From Erwinia sp039023475 (GTDB lineage: Bacteria; Pseudomonadota; Gammaproteobacteria; Enterobacterales; Enterobacteriaceae): a stretch of 64,000 nucleotides of DNA. The notes under the pieces were generated by a model. That model was given only the letters and a program-made list of their open reading frames with translations. It had not been told where the DNA came from and made no database searches. This document shows positions 1 to 9,139 of this stretch, one piece after another. The stretch's first letter is position 1. Each line of letters opens with the position of its first letter. Where the stretch lies: NCBI RefSeq assembly GCF_039023475.1, contig NZ_JBCHVB010000008.1, positions 62,001-126,000 on the forward strand. Reading direction: 5' to 3'. A program made the translations under genes and the position numbers.

Positions 1-1904
1 CGCAGCTGCTCGGCCTGTGGCGTCCAGTTAAGCACTGACAGGCCACGACGGCGAACCCAGCGCAGCATGGCCGGATGCAGCGTCTCCTCATCGGGTTTGT
101 TAAGCGGCTGCACCTTAAGCACCAGTTCGCCAATCTGTTCCCGGCGCCAGGCGCGCAGCGTGCCGCGCTCATCGTCCCACTCCACCTCGGTTCGCTGTTC
201 AACCAGCGAAGGTCGCTGGGCGACAAGACTATCGATATCCAGCGGCATCGCCTGCAGAATGCGGGCGTCAGGCTGCGTACTGCTCTGCAACAGGCCAGGC
301 GCAATCAGCCACTCATAACGGTTCAGCGCGTCGGTGCTCTCCAGCATCGCGCCCGTGCCGTTAGCCAGCTGGTAACGTCCTTCGCTGCCGCGCCGCCGGG
401 CGATACGATCGGGGAACGCGGCCGCCAGCAGCGGCGCAATCCAGGCGCTATCCGGCGTGCCGCCGTTAGCCCTGAGACGCGACTGGAGCTGTCTGGCTCT
501 GCTCTGCCAGTTTGGCTGGGAACGGTGAAAACTGTCGCGCAGATCGGGCGTGTCGCGGGAAGGTTCCTCCAGCATCGCCACCAGCCGTGCCGCCGTGGCG
601 ACGCGGTCCGGATCGCTGCCGGCCTCAATCAGCATCGCCGCAAAACGTGGTTCGCTGCCGATCCGGCCCATGCTGCGCCCCTTCGCGGTGAGCTGCCCGG
701 CGGCATCGACGGCACCAAGCTGAAGCAGCAGCGTCCGGGCCTGTTGAATGCCGCTCTCCGGTGGCCTGTCCAGCCAGGTAAGCTGGGAGACGTCACGGCA
801 GCCCCACTGCAACAGATCGAGCCAGAGCGAGGCGAGATCGGTATGGAGGATTTCCGCATCGCTGTGGCTGGCCGCCCGTCCCGCCTGCTCCCGATCGATC
901 AGGTGCAGGCAGATCCCCGGCTCCAGGCGTCCTGCCCGTCCGGCACGCTGGGTCATTGAGGCCTGGCTGACGCGCTGCGTTTGCAGGCGGGTCAGGCCCG
1001 TGCGCGTATCAAAGTCCGCATTACGCTCCAGCGCACTGTCCACCACCAGCCGGATGCCTTCAATGGTCAGGCTGGTCTCCGCGATGTTGGTTGCCAGCAC
1101 CACTTTGCGTCGTCCGTTGCGGGCAGGAAGAATGGCTTTGCGCTGGCTGGCCAGCGGCAGCGCACCGTACAGCGGGCAAAGATCGACATCTTCCGCCACC
1201 ATGGCGGCAAGCTGCGTCTGGACGCGTTGGATCTCCCCTACGCCGGGCAGGAACAGCAGCAGCGAGCCGCTTTCCTCTCGCAGTAGCTGGCTCACCTGCC
1301 TTGCGACCGCTTTGTCAAAGCGGAGGCCGGCAGCCAGAGAGACGTAGCGGCGATCCACTGGATATGCGCGTCCTTCCGAACAGAGAGATGGCGCATCCGG
1401 CAGCAGCGCCTGCAACCGCGCATTATCAAGCGTCGCAGACATCAGCAGGATCTTCAGATCGTCGCGCAGGCCCTGCTGCACGTCCAGCAGCAGCGCCAGC
1501 GCCAGATCCGCCTGCAAGCTGCGCTCATGAAATTCATCCAGAATCACTAACGACACGCCTTCCAGCATCGGATCCTGCTGTAACATGCGGGTCAGAATCC
1601 CTTCGGTGACCACTTCAAGACGCGTGGCGGGGCCGGTGCGGCGCTCTGAGCGCATCCGGTAGCCGATGGTTTCACCCGGTTCTTCATTCAGCTGTTCTGC
1701 CAGCCGCTGCGCCACGTTACGCGCCGCCAGCCGCCGGGGTTCAAGCAGCAGAATACGACCGCTGAAACCGGCCTGAGCGAGCAGTTGCAGCGGCAGCCAG
1801 GTCGATTTTCCTGCCCCGGTAGGCGCGGCCAGCAGCACCTGTGGCGAAGCGCGCAGCGCCAGCAGCAGCTCGGGTAAAACGGCACTGACCGGTAATGAAC
1901 TCAC
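1..1904 (-). CDS. hrpB: ATP-dependent helicase HrpB (3' end beyond window)
   Basis: DEAH-type superfamily 2 helicase; its cellular role is poorly known in the family. The gene starts with GTG at 1904 (MSSLPVSAVLPELL), matching the E. coli HrpB N-terminus. Walker A GAGKST lies at residues 30-35 and the DEFH box at 123-126, followed by an MSATL motif III and a QRAGRAGR motif VI. About 634 codons are visible of an expected 810 or so; the C-terminal domain runs off the left edge. The frame is open throughout. It is divergent from thpR across a 77-bp gap, as in E. coli. The start and family are seen directly; only the missing end limits the call. Confidence 0.93.
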   Translation of the reverse strand, partial: MSSLPVSAVLPELLLALRASPQVLLAAPTGAGKSTWLPLQLLAQAGFSGRILLLEPRRLAARNVAQRLAEQLNEEPGETIGYRMRSERRTGPATRLEVVTEGILTRMLQQDPMLEGVSLVILDEFHERSLQADLALALLLDVQQGLRDDLKILLMSATLDNARLQALLPDAPSLCSEGRAYPVDRRYVSLAAGLRFDKAVARQVSQLLREESGSLLLFLPGVGEIQRVQTQLAAMVAEDVDLCPLYGALPLASQRKAILPARNGRRKVVLATNIAETSLTIEGIRLVVDSALERNADFDTRTGLTRLQTQRVSQASMTQRAGRAGRLEPGICLHLIDREQAGRAASHSDAEILHTDLASLWLDLLQWGCRDVSQLTWLDRPPESGIQQARTLLLQLGAVDAAGQLTAKGRSMGRIGSEPRFAAMLIEAGSDPDRVATAARLVAMLEEPSRDTPDLRDSFHRSQPNWQSRARQLQSRLRANGGTPDSAWIAPLLAAAFPDRIARRRGSEGRYQLANGTGAMLESTDALNRYEWLIAPGLLQSSTQPDARILQAMPLDIDSLVAQRPSLVEQRTEVEWDDERGTLRAWRREQIGELVLKVQPLNKPDEETLHPAMLRWVRRRGLSVLNWTPQAEQL

Positions 1905-1981
1905 GTCTCTGCTCCATAACGATATGGTCTTAATTAGCCGGGCATTGTAGCATTCCTGTTTCTGGAATACCGGAGAGCACT

Positions 1982-2509
1982 ATGCGCGATAGTAAAAGGC
2001 TGTTTTTCGGCATCAGCGTGCCGGAAACCTGCCGGCAGAGCCTGATTCAGTGGCGTGCTGAGACTTTCAGCGCGGAGGCGGGTCGTCCGGTCGCCGCCGC
2101 GAACCTGCACCTGACGCTGGCCTTCCTCGGCGACGTCAGCGGGGAGAAATCCTCTGCGCTGCAACAGCTTGCCGCCCGCATCCAGCAGCCTGCTTTTACG
2201 CTGACGCTGGATGATGCGGGCCACTGGCCCCGCTCCGGCGTGGTCTGGCTGGGGCCAAAGCAGGCGCCACGGGGGCTGATTCAGCTGGCGCAGCTGCTCC
2301 GTTCCCAGGCTGCCCGCAGCGGATGTTATCAAAGTCCGCTACCCTTTCATCCTCATGTCACATTACTGCGCCATGTTATGCAGCCGGTCCCGTTACCGCC
2401 GCGTAATTTCAGCTGGCAGTTTCGCGTCGAACGCTTTGCGCTTTACCAGTCGGTCACCGCGCAGGGCCGGACTCGCTACGACGAAATTGCCGGATGGGCG
2501 CTAACTTAG
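1982..2509 (+). CDS. thpR: RNA 2',3'-cyclic phosphodiesterase ThpR (LigT)
   Basis: Member of the 2H phosphoesterase family, which opens RNA 2',3'-cyclic phosphates (older name: 2'-5' RNA ligase LigT). At 175 aa it matches the usual length. The two diagnostic HxTx motifs are present: HLTL at residues 43-46 and HVTL at 125-128. The stop at 2507-2509 lies 7 bp before sfsA, so the two are probably co-transcribed. It is divergent from hrpB, the conserved enterobacterial arrangement. Confidence 0.93.
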   Translation: MRDSKRLFFGISVPETCRQSLIQWRAETFSAEAGRPVAAANLHLTLAFLGDVSGEKSSALQQLAARIQQPAFTLTLDDAGHWPRSGVVWLGPKQAPRGLIQLAQLLRSQAARSGCYQSPLPFHPHVTLLRHVMQPVPLPPRNFSWQFRVERFALYQSVTAQGRTRYDEIAGWALT

Positions 2510-2516
2510 GACGTTT

Positions 2517-3221
2517 ATGGACTATTATCCCGCACTGCGCCCGGCGACGCTGGTTAAGCGCTACAAGCGTTTTCTGGCCGACGTCATCACCCCGGAAGGT
2601 GAAGCGCTGACGATACACTGTGCGAATACCGGCGCCATGACGGGCTGCGCCACGCCGGGCGATACCGTCTGGTACTCCACTTCCGACAGCCCGACGCGAA
2701 AATATCCGCACGGATGGGAGCTGACGGAGACGCAGCAGGGTGAGTGGATTTGCGTAAACACCCTGCGCGCCAACGGCCTGGTCAGGGAGGCGCTGGAGGC
2801 AGAACGTATTCCGGCCTTTGCCGGTTACACCAGCCTGCGTAGCGAAGTAAAATATGGCTCAGAAAAGAGCCGCATAGACTTTCTGTTACGGGCAGATAAT
2901 CAGCTGAACTGCTATATTGAAGTCAAATCCGTGACGCTGTTACAGCAGGGAAAAGGGTATTTTCCGGATGCGGTCACCGAACGAGGCCAGAAACACCTGC
3001 GCGAGCTGGCGAAAATTTCTGAAAATGGCGATCGGGCGGTGCTGTTTTTTGCCGTTTTGCATTCGGGGATTGAGGACGTTTCCCCCGCGCGTCATATCGA
3101 TGCGCGCTACGCAGAACTACTGACTCAGGCGCAACAGAGCGGTGTTGAAGTGATGTGTTACAAGGCGGAAATCTCACCGACAGGCATCACACTGCAACAA
3201 CCTCTGGTTGTTGAGTTGTAA
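2517..3221 (+). CDS. sfsA: Sugar fermentation stimulation protein SfsA
   Basis: A 234-aa protein equal in length to E. coli SfsA. SfsA was named for a genetic effect on maltose fermentation; the family has a DNA-binding OB-like N-terminal part and a PD-(D/E)XK nuclease-like fold. The region around residues 115-140 (SRIDFLL... CYIEVKSVTLL) carries the D...E-K signature of that fold. It sits between thpR and dksA as in E. coli. Its precise biochemical role is unsettled in the literature. Confidence 0.92.
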   Translation: MDYYPALRPATLVKRYKRFLADVITPEGEALTIHCANTGAMTGCATPGDTVWYSTSDSPTRKYPHGWELTETQQGEWICVNTLRANGLVREALEAERIPAFAGYTSLRSEVKYGSEKSRIDFLLRADNQLNCYIEVKSVTLLQQGKGYFPDAVTERGQKHLRELAKISENGDRAVLFFAVLHSGIEDVSPARHIDARYAELLTQAQQSGVEVMCYKAEISPTGITLQQPLVVEL

Positions 3222-3391
3222 AATCAGACGCAATTTGCTGTTATTGGCGAGGCGCTAAATACGCTTTTCCTCACAGGCTTGTCAAGGCATGTTCAGGAAT
3301 AATTGCCAACCTTAAGCGCTTCTGTTATTTATAGCGGCCTGTTTTTTTCCCCTTTGGGGATCGATAGTGCGTGTTATCCAGGAGAAACAGC

Positions 3392-3847
3392 ATGCAAGAA
3401 GGGCAAACCCGTAAAACCTCGTCCCTGAGTATTCTCGCCATCGCTGGGGTGGAGCCATACCAAGAGAAGCCGGGCGAAGAGTACATGAATGAAGCCCAGC
3501 TGGAGCATTTCAAGAAGATCCTTGAAGCCTGGCGCAACCAGCTTCGGGATGAAGTTGATCGTACGGTAACGCACATGCAAGACGAAGCCGCCAACTTCCC
3601 CGATCCGGTTGACCGCGCTGCACAGGAAGAGGAATTTAGCCTTGAACTGCGTAACCGTGACCGCGAGCGCAAGCTGATCAAAAAGATCGAAAAAACGCTG
3701 AAGAAAGTGGAAGACGATGATTTCGGCTTCTGTGAATCCTGCGGTGTTGAAATCGGTATTCGTCGCCTTGAGGCGCGTCCTACCGCCGATCTCTGTATTG
3801 ACTGCAAAACGCTGGCAGAAATCCGCGAAAAACAGATGGCTGGCTAA
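3392..3847 (+). CDS. dksA: RNA polymerase-binding transcription factor DksA
   Basis: DksA binds the RNA polymerase secondary channel and, with ppGpp, represses rRNA and activates amino-acid promoters. The ATG at 3392 follows GGAGAA and gives 151 aa, exactly the E. coli length; a GTG 21 bp upstream would add seven residues that the family lacks. The coiled-coil tip acids D71 and D74 (PDPVDRA) are present. Four zinc-finger cysteines are at 114, 117, 135 and 138 (CESC ... CIDC). A 170-bp upstream gap probably holds its own promoter. Confidence 0.97.
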   Translation: MQEGQTRKTSSLSILAIAGVEPYQEKPGEEYMNEAQLEHFKKILEAWRNQLRDEVDRTVTHMQDEAANFPDPVDRAAQEEEFSLELRNRDRERKLIKKIEKTLKKVEDDDFGFCESCGVEIGIRRLEARPTADLCIDCKTLAEIREKQMAG

Positions 3848-3862
3848 CGGCCATCAGATTGT

Positions 3863-3895
3863 GCAGTGAGGCAGGTACGTTACCCGCTTCACTGC
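3863..3895 (+). terminator. Hairpin between dksA and gluQ
   Basis: An inverted repeat pairs GCAGTGA (3863-3869) with TCACTGC (3889-3895), with a further GGTA/TACC pairing inside. In Shigella and E. coli gluQ expression is limited by a terminator just after dksA, and this hairpin occupies the same place. No T-run follows, so strength is uncertain. A gluQ start upstream of 3895 would fall within the hairpin. Confidence 0.5.
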
Positions 3896-3910
3896 CGATC
3901 TTCTGCAACG

Positions 3911-4795
3911 ATGAAATCGGCTTATACAGGTCGCTTTGCGCCCTCCCCCTCCGGTGAACTCCACTTTGGCTCCCTGATTGCCGCTCTGGGCAGTTTTCTG
4001 CGCGCGCGCGCAGCGCAGGGCCAGTGGCGCGTCCGCATCGAAGATATCGATCCTCCCCGCGAAGCGCCCGGCGCGGCAAAGCGCATTCTCCAGCAGCTTG
4101 AACAGTACGGCCTGCACTGGGACGGTGATATCGTCTGGCAGTCACAGCGTCATGACGCCTATCGCGAAGCGCTTAGCTGGCTTATCGCGCAGAAGCAGTG
4201 CTACTACTGCACCTGCCCACGCAGCCGCATCCAGCAAATTGGCGGCCTTTACGACGGCCACTGTCGCTCGCGCAATCACGGCCCGGAAAACGCCGCGTTA
4301 CGCCTGCGCATCGATCGGCCCGTCAGCCAGTTTCATGACCAGCTGCGCGGCGACATCGTGGCAGATCCCGGTCTGGCGCAGGAGGATTTTATTATTCACC
4401 GGCGCGATGGCCTCTTTGCCTATAACCTGGCGGTTGTGGTGGACGATCGCTTTCAGGGCATCACGGAAGTGGTGCGGGGTGCCGATCTGATTGAGCCGAC
4501 GGTCAGGCAGATCGCCCTTTTCGACCGCTTTGGCTGGCAGGCACCCGATTATTTTCACCTGCCGCTGGTCATCGCTGCCGACGGCAACAAGCTCTCAAAG
4601 CAGAACCGCGCGCCGCCTCTGCCCGGGGGCGACCCCAGAGCCGTGCTGGTGCAGGCCCTGCGTTTTCTGGGTCAGCCGGTCAGCGAAGGGTGGCAGGATC
4701 TGCCGCTGGCGGCGCTTTTGGCGCAGGCTATTATCCACTGGAACGCGGCAACAATTCCGCATCAGGACGCTTTGAGAGAGGATGCAGGCAGATGA
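3911..4795 (+). CDS. gluQ: Glutamyl-Q tRNA(Asp) synthetase GluQ
   Basis: A truncated glutamyl-tRNA synthetase paralogue that attaches glutamate to the queuosine base in the tRNA(Asp) anticodon. From the ATG at 3911 it is 294 aa (MKSAYTGRFAPSPSG). It has the HIGH-like HFGS (18-21), the KMSKS-like KLSKQN (227-232) and a CTC...Y...C zinc site in the middle. The anticodon-binding domain of true GluRS is absent, as expected. An in-frame GTG near 3866 would add 15 residues but lies inside the dksA-gluQ hairpin. The ribosome-binding site is weak. Confidence 0.92.
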   Translation: MKSAYTGRFAPSPSGELHFGSLIAALGSFLRARAAQGQWRVRIEDIDPPREAPGAAKRILQQLEQYGLHWDGDIVWQSQRHDAYREALSWLIAQKQCYYCTCPRSRIQQIGGLYDGHCRSRNHGPENAALRLRIDRPVSQFHDQLRGDIVADPGLAQEDFIIHRRDGLFAYNLAVVVDDRFQGITEVVRGADLIEPTVRQIALFDRFGWQAPDYFHLPLVIAADGNKLSKQNRAPPLPGGDPRAVLVQALRFLGQPVSEGWQDLPLAALLAQAIIHWNAATIPHQDALREDAGR

Positions 4796-4868
4796 GCATT
4801 CTCAAACGGGCCGCACTGAGCTATGATTAGCCGCTGTTTTTTATCGTCCCGCTTCATTGTCACTATCG

Positions 4869-4880
4869 AGGTGTCCCATT
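4869..4880 (+). promoter_or_regulatory. pcnB ribosome-binding site and AUU start codon
   Basis: GAGG at 4869-4872 lies five bases before ATT (4878-4880), which is followed by codons for FTRVANFCRKVL. E. coli pcnB is known to start at AUU before the same FTRVANF sequence, which keeps poly(A) polymerase low. A TTG at 4857 is in frame but would add MSLSRCP, which is not part of the family and has no ribosome-binding site. Confidence 0.75.
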
Positions 4881-6296
4881 TTTACCCGAGTTGCTAATTT
4901 TTGCCGAAAAGTTCTGAGTCGCGAAGAAGAGGCACCCGCCGAGGTCGGCCAGGTGCATCAGATGACCGTGATCCCTCGCGACGGCCATACTATTTCGCGT
5001 AAAGACATCAGTGAAAATGCCCTCAAGGTGCTCTACCGGCTGAATAAGGCGGGATATGAGGCCTACCTGGTCGGGGGCGGCGTGCGCGATCTGCTGCTGG
5101 GGAAAAGACCCAAAGATTTCGATGTGACGACCAACGCCACGCCTGAGCAGATGCGCAAACTGTTCCGTAACTGCCGTTTAGTTGGCCGCCGTTTCCGTCT
5201 GGCACACGTCATGTTTGGTCCGGAAATTATTGAAGTGGCGACCTTCCGCGGTCATCACGAAGCGGAACAGGTGACGGAAGATCGTAACACCTCCCAGCGT
5301 GGCCAGAACGGTATGCTGCTGCGTGACAATATTTTCGGCACGATTGAAGACGATGCACAGCGCCGGGATCTGACGATCAACAGCCTCTATTACAGCGTCG
5401 CCGATTTTTCGGTGCGTGATTATGTCGGCGGCCTTAACGATCTTAAACAGGGCATCGTGCGGCTGATTGGCGATCCCGAGACCCGCTACCGCGAAGATCC
5501 GGTGCGGATGCTGCGCGTTATCCGCTTCGCCGCCAAGCTGGATATGTCCATTGCGGCTGAGACTGCCGAGCCGATCCCGCGCCTCGCCACGCTGCTGCAC
5601 GATATTCCGCCGGCGCGCCTCTTTGAGGAGACGCTGAAGCTGCTTCAGGCCGGTTACGGCTACAGCACCTATCTCCAGCTGCGTGAATATCAGCTGTTCC
5701 AGCCCCTGTTCCCGGTTCTGACCCGCTACTTTACGGAAAAGGGCGATACGAACATGGAGCGGATGATCGTTCAGGTGCTGAAAAATACCGACAACCGTAT
5801 CCATAATCAGATGCGCGTGAATCCGGCGTTCCTTTTCTCGGCCATGTTCTGGTATCCGCAGCTTGAAGCGGCGCAGAAAATCGCGCAGGAGAGCGGGCTG
5901 GCTTACTATGACGCCTTTGCGCTGGCGATGAATGACGTGCTGGATGAAGCCTGCCGTTCGCTGGCGATCCCGAAACGCATTACCTCTCTGGTGCGTGATA
6001 TCTGGCAGCTTCAGCTTCGTCTCTCCCGCCGTCACGGCAAGCGCGCCTGGAAGCTGATGGAGCATCCAAAATTCCGCGCCGCCTACGATCTGCTGGCGCT
6101 GCGTGCTGAAGTGGAAAACAACCCGGAGCTGCTTAAGCTCTCCGCCTGGTGGAATGAGTTTCAGGTCGCGGCGCCGCCGCAGCAGAAAACGATGCTCAAT
6201 ACACTCGGTGACGATCCGGTTCCCCGCCGCCGCACCCGCCGTCCGCGCAAGCGCGTCCCTGGCCCACGCCGCGACGGTAACAGCAGCAACGCATGA
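4878..6296 (+). CDS. pcnB: Poly(A) polymerase I PcnB, AUU start
   Basis: Adds 3' poly(A) tails that promote RNA decay; it controls ColE1-type plasmid copy number through RNA I. With the AUU start it is 472 aa. The nucleotidyltransferase motif GGGVRD is at 66-71 and the metal-binding D80-F-D82 follows. The body matches E. coli PcnB through NPAFLFSAMFWYP. The C-terminus is Arg/Lys-rich (RRRTRRPRKR), as expected for an RNA-binding tail. The stop overlaps the folK start by 4 bp (ATGA), pointing to translational coupling. Confidence 0.95.
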   Translation: MFTRVANFCRKVLSREEEAPAEVGQVHQMTVIPRDGHTISRKDISENALKVLYRLNKAGYEAYLVGGGVRDLLLGKRPKDFDVTTNATPEQMRKLFRNCRLVGRRFRLAHVMFGPEIIEVATFRGHHEAEQVTEDRNTSQRGQNGMLLRDNIFGTIEDDAQRRDLTINSLYYSVADFSVRDYVGGLNDLKQGIVRLIGDPETRYREDPVRMLRVIRFAAKLDMSIAAETAEPIPRLATLLHDIPPARLFEETLKLLQAGYGYSTYLQLREYQLFQPLFPVLTRYFTEKGDTNMERMIVQVLKNTDNRIHNQMRVNPAFLFSAMFWYPQLEAAQKIAQESGLAYYDAFALAMNDVLDEACRSLAIPKRITSLVRDIWQLQLRLSRRHGKRAWKLMEHPKFRAAYDLLALRAEVENNPELLKLSAWWNEFQVAAPPQQKTMLNTLGDDPVPRRRTRRPRKRVPGPRRDGNSSNA

Positions 6297-6772
6297 ACCG
6301 CGTCTATCTCGCGCTGGGCAGCAATCTTGCCGATCCTCTGCATCAGGTGCAATCTGCACTTGATGCGCTGGATGCCCTGCCGGATACCCTGCGCGTTGCC
6401 ACCTCCTCACTCTACCGCACGCCGCCCTACGGTCCGCCCGACCAGCCTGACTACCTTAACGCCGCCGTTGCGCTCGATACGCTGCTGACGCCTGAAGCCC
6501 TGCTTGATGGCACCCAGCGCATTGAACAGGAACAGGGGCGCGTCCGTAAAGACGAGCGCTGGGGCCCGCGCACGCTCGATCTCGATATCATGCTGTATGG
6601 CGCACTGACCATCGCTTCGCCTCGTCTGACCGTGCCGCATTACGATATGCGAAACCGCGCGTTTATGCTGGCGCCGCTGCTGGAAATCGCGCCGGATATC
6701 GTCTTCCCTGACGGTACGCGTGCTGCCGACGTTCTCGCGACGCTGGACGCCTCCGCCATCCGCTTCTGGTAA
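6293..6772 (+). CDS. folK: HPPK, folate pathway pyrophosphokinase FolK
   Basis: 2-amino-4-hydroxy-6-hydroxymethyldihydropteridine pyrophosphokinase; it transfers pyrophosphate from ATP to 6-hydroxymethyl-dihydropterin before DHPS. At 159 aa it equals the E. coli enzyme. It begins MNRVYLALGSNL and carries the HPPK signature with the metal-binding pair in RTLDLDIMLYG. It overlaps pcnB by 4 bp. In E. coli a yad fimbrial cluster separates folK from panB; here panB starts 97 bp after the folK stop. Confidence 0.97.
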   Translation: MNRVYLALGSNLADPLHQVQSALDALDALPDTLRVATSSLYRTPPYGPPDQPDYLNAAVALDTLLTPEALLDGTQRIEQEQGRVRKDERWGPRTLDLDIMLYGALTIASPRLTVPHYDMRNRAFMLAPLLEIAPDIVFPDGTRAADVLATLDASAIRFW

Positions 6773-6868
6773 TCAGTGCGTTAATTCCCACCCTGCATGC
6801 TGTCCTGGTGCAAACTTTCATCCCTTCCATTAAGATACGCCAATCTAAATATAGCTTCAGAGGTTGCG

Positions 6869-7663
6869 ATGAAACCGACCACGATCTCCACTCTTCTCCA
6901 GTGGAAAAAGAGCGGACGTAAGTTTGCCTCCATTACCGCCTATGACTACAGCTTTGCCCGTCTTTTTGCCGATGAGGGCATTCAGGTCATGCTGGTGGGC
7001 GACTCGCTGGGCATGGTTGTCCAGGGGCACGATTCAACGCTGCCGGTCACCCTCAACGATATTGTTTATCATACTCAGGCCGTGCGCCGCGGCGCGCCCG
7101 CCGCCCTGCTGATGGCCGATCTGCCCTTTATGACTTACGCCACGCCGGAACAGACCTTTGCCAGCGCCGCTGCGCTGATGCGCGCAGGAGCTAATATGGT
7201 CAAGCTTGAGGGCGGAAAGTGGCTGGCTGAGACGGTGAAGCAGCTTACCGAACGCGCGGTGCCGGTCTGCGGTCATCTGGGCCTGACGCCGCAGTCAGTC
7301 AATATATTTGGTGGTTACAAAATTCAGGGCCGCGAAAGCGAAGCCGCTGACGGCCTGCTGGCCGATGCGCTGGCGCTGGAGGCGGCCGGCGCGCAGATGG
7401 TCGTGCTGGAGTGCGTTCCCGTGGCGCTGGCAGCCCGCATTACGGAGGCGTTGTCTATCCCGGTGATCGGCATCGGCGCCGGCGCGGTGACTGACGGCCA
7501 GATTCTGGTGATGCATGACGCCTTCGGCATTACCGGCGGTCATATTCCGAAATTCGCCCGCAACTTCCTTGCCGACACCGGCGATATCCGCGCGGCGGTG
7601 CGCCAGTACGTGGCGGACGTTGAGGCGGGTGTTTACCCTGCCGAAGAACACAGTTTCCATTAA
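6869..7663 (+). CDS. panB: Ketopantoate hydroxymethyltransferase PanB
   Basis: First step of pantothenate synthesis: transfers a hydroxymethyl group from methylene-THF to alpha-ketoisovalerate. The ATG at 6869 follows AGAGG and gives 264 aa starting MKPTTIS, identical in length to E. coli PanB; an upstream in-frame start at 6797 adds residues outside the family. The metal/substrate region VGDSLGM and the ending GVYPAEEHSFH are conserved. panC follows after 15 bp. Confidence 0.97.
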   Translation: MKPTTISTLLQWKKSGRKFASITAYDYSFARLFADEGIQVMLVGDSLGMVVQGHDSTLPVTLNDIVYHTQAVRRGAPAALLMADLPFMTYATPEQTFASAAALMRAGANMVKLEGGKWLAETVKQLTERAVPVCGHLGLTPQSVNIFGGYKIQGRESEAADGLLADALALEAAGAQMVVLECVPVALAARITEALSIPVIGIGAGAVTDGQILVMHDAFGITGGHIPKFARNFLADTGDIRAAVRQYVADVEAGVYPAEEHSFH

Positions 7664-7678
7664 CCGAGGAGAAGAGCG

Positions 7679-8533
7679 GTGCTGATTATTGAAACTCTGC
7701 CAATGCTGCGTCGTGAAGTCCGCCGCTGGCGCCAGGAAGGCAAGCGCATCGCGCTGGTGCCGACGATGGGCAACCTGCACGAAGGCCATATGACGCTGGT
7801 GGATGAAGCCCGCGAGCAGGCGGATATTGTGGTGGTTTCCGTTTTCGTTAATCCAATGCAGTTCGAACGGCCTGACGATCTGGCGAACTATCCGCGTACG
7901 CTACAGCAAGACTGCGAAAAGCTTAACCGCCGCAACGTCGACCTGGTCTTTGCGCCCGCGCCTGGCGATATCTACCCCAAAGGGCTCGGCGATCAGACCT
8001 TTGTTGAGGTACCGGGTCTCTCCTCACTGCTCGAAGGGGCCAGCCGTCCGGGCCATTTTCGCGGCGTCTCCACGATCGTCAGTAAGCTCTTCAATCTTGT
8101 GCAGCCCGATCTGGCCTGCTTTGGCGAAAAAGATTATCAGCAGCTGGCGCTGATCCGCAAAATGGTGGCGGACATGGGTTACGACATTGAGATCGTGGGC
8201 GTTCCCACCATTCGCGCTAAAGATGGCCTGGCGCTCAGTTCGCGCAACGGCTATCTGACCGCAGAAGAGCGCAAGCTCGCGCCAGAGCTGAGTAAGGTCA
8301 TGAACGCGATGGCATTAAGGCTGGCCGACGGTGAGCGTCATATCGACGAAATCCTGGCTGAGGGTGAAGCCGCGCTGGCCATAAAAGGGCTGCGTGCAGA
8401 TGGCCTGGCTATCTGCGACGCTGACACGCTGCTGCCGCTGAACGTGGACAGCAAGCGTGCCGTGATCCTGATGGCCGCCTGGCTGGGAAAAGCCCGCCTG
8501 ATTGATAATCAGCAGGTCGATCTGACGCAGTAG
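7679..8533 (+). CDS. panC: Pantothenate synthetase PanC
   Basis: Condenses pantoate and beta-alanine using ATP through a pantoyl-adenylate. The start is GTG at 7679 behind GAGGAGAAG. The protein of 284 aa reads (M)LIIETLPMLR, as in E. coli, which also uses GTG. The HIGH-like PTMGNLHEGH is at about residues 28-37, and the KMSKS-like KDGLALSSRN is near 180. It forms an operon with panB and probably panD. Confidence 0.97.
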   Translation: MLIIETLPMLRREVRRWRQEGKRIALVPTMGNLHEGHMTLVDEAREQADIVVVSVFVNPMQFERPDDLANYPRTLQQDCEKLNRRNVDLVFAPAPGDIYPKGLGDQTFVEVPGLSSLLEGASRPGHFRGVSTIVSKLFNLVQPDLACFGEKDYQQLALIRKMVADMGYDIEIVGVPTIRAKDGLALSSRNGYLTAEERKLAPELSKVMNAMALRLADGERHIDEILAEGEAALAIKGLRADGLAICDADTLLPLNVDSKRAVILMAAWLGKARLIDNQQVDLTQ

Positions 8534-8603
8534 ACAGCGAGCCGGACTCAGGCAATACTGCCGTGACTCTTTTGATGATTTCTGTAAGAAAGGTAATAAG
8601 GCT

Positions 8604-8984
8604 ATGATCCGTACCATGCTGCAGGGCAAGCTCCACCGGGTGACAGTGACTCAGGCGGATCTGAACTATGAAGGTTCCTGCGCCATCGACCAGGACTTTC
8701 TCGACGCATCGGGCATTCTCCAGTACGAAGCGATCGATATCTATAACGTTACCAACGGCCAGCGTTTTTCGACCTATGCGATTGCCGCCGAACGCGGCTC
8801 CCGTATTATCTCTGTCAACGGCGCCGCCGCCCGCTGCGCCTGCGAGGGCGATATTCTGATTATCTGTTCCTACGTGACGATGGAAGATGCCGCAGCGCGG
8901 GAGTGGCAGCCGAAGGTGGCCTATTTCGAAGGGAATAACCAGATGAAGCGCCTGGCGAAAGCCGTACCGGTACAGGTGGCGTAA
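8604..8984 (+). CDS. panD: Aspartate 1-decarboxylase PanD (proenzyme)
   Basis: Pyruvoyl enzyme making beta-alanine from aspartate. The 126-aa proenzyme has the self-cleavage site Gly24-Ser25 (NYEGSC); Ser25 becomes the pyruvoyl group. It lies 70 bp after panC, and the transposase-like yadD that interrupts panC-panD in E. coli is absent. A bidirectional terminator follows at 9101. Confidence 0.97.
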   Translation: MIRTMLQGKLHRVTVTQADLNYEGSCAIDQDFLDASGILQYEAIDIYNVTNGQRFSTYAIAAERGSRIISVNGAAARCACEGDILIICSYVTMEDAAAREWQPKVAYFEGNNQMKRLAKAVPVQVA

Positions 8985-9100
8985 TCCAGCCGGCGCTTTC
9001 CGCTCTGTGCTGAAGCGACTCTCTCCCTCAGGTTTCATATCTCAGGACGGCGGGCAATTTCAGGGCAGACGGAATAACCGGGAAGCGGCGCGTATGGCGC

Positions 9101-9127
9101 AAAAAAAAGCGGGCAATGCCCGCTTTT
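9101..9127. terminator. Bidirectional terminator between panD and yadH
   Basis: A run of eight A, stem GCGGGC (9109-9114), short loop, GCCCGC (9118-9123), then TTTT. It has a T-run in both readings, so it can end panD rightward and yadH leftward. Confidence 0.85.
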
Positions 9128-9139
9128 CAGTAAGAAGAA

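Noticed and set aside
75..959. A 294-codon plus-strand open frame
   Set aside because: It lies wholly antisense to hrpB, has Arg/Gln-rich low-meaning sequence and no family motifs.
3222..3391. Sigma70 promoter boxes upstream of dksA
   Set aside because: TTGTCA is present near 3278, but no good -10 lies at 16-18 bp; I do not claim a specific promoter.
5178..6410. A 410-codon minus-strand open frame
   Set aside because: Antisense to pcnB, which has full family motifs; long shadow frames are common in high-GC genes.
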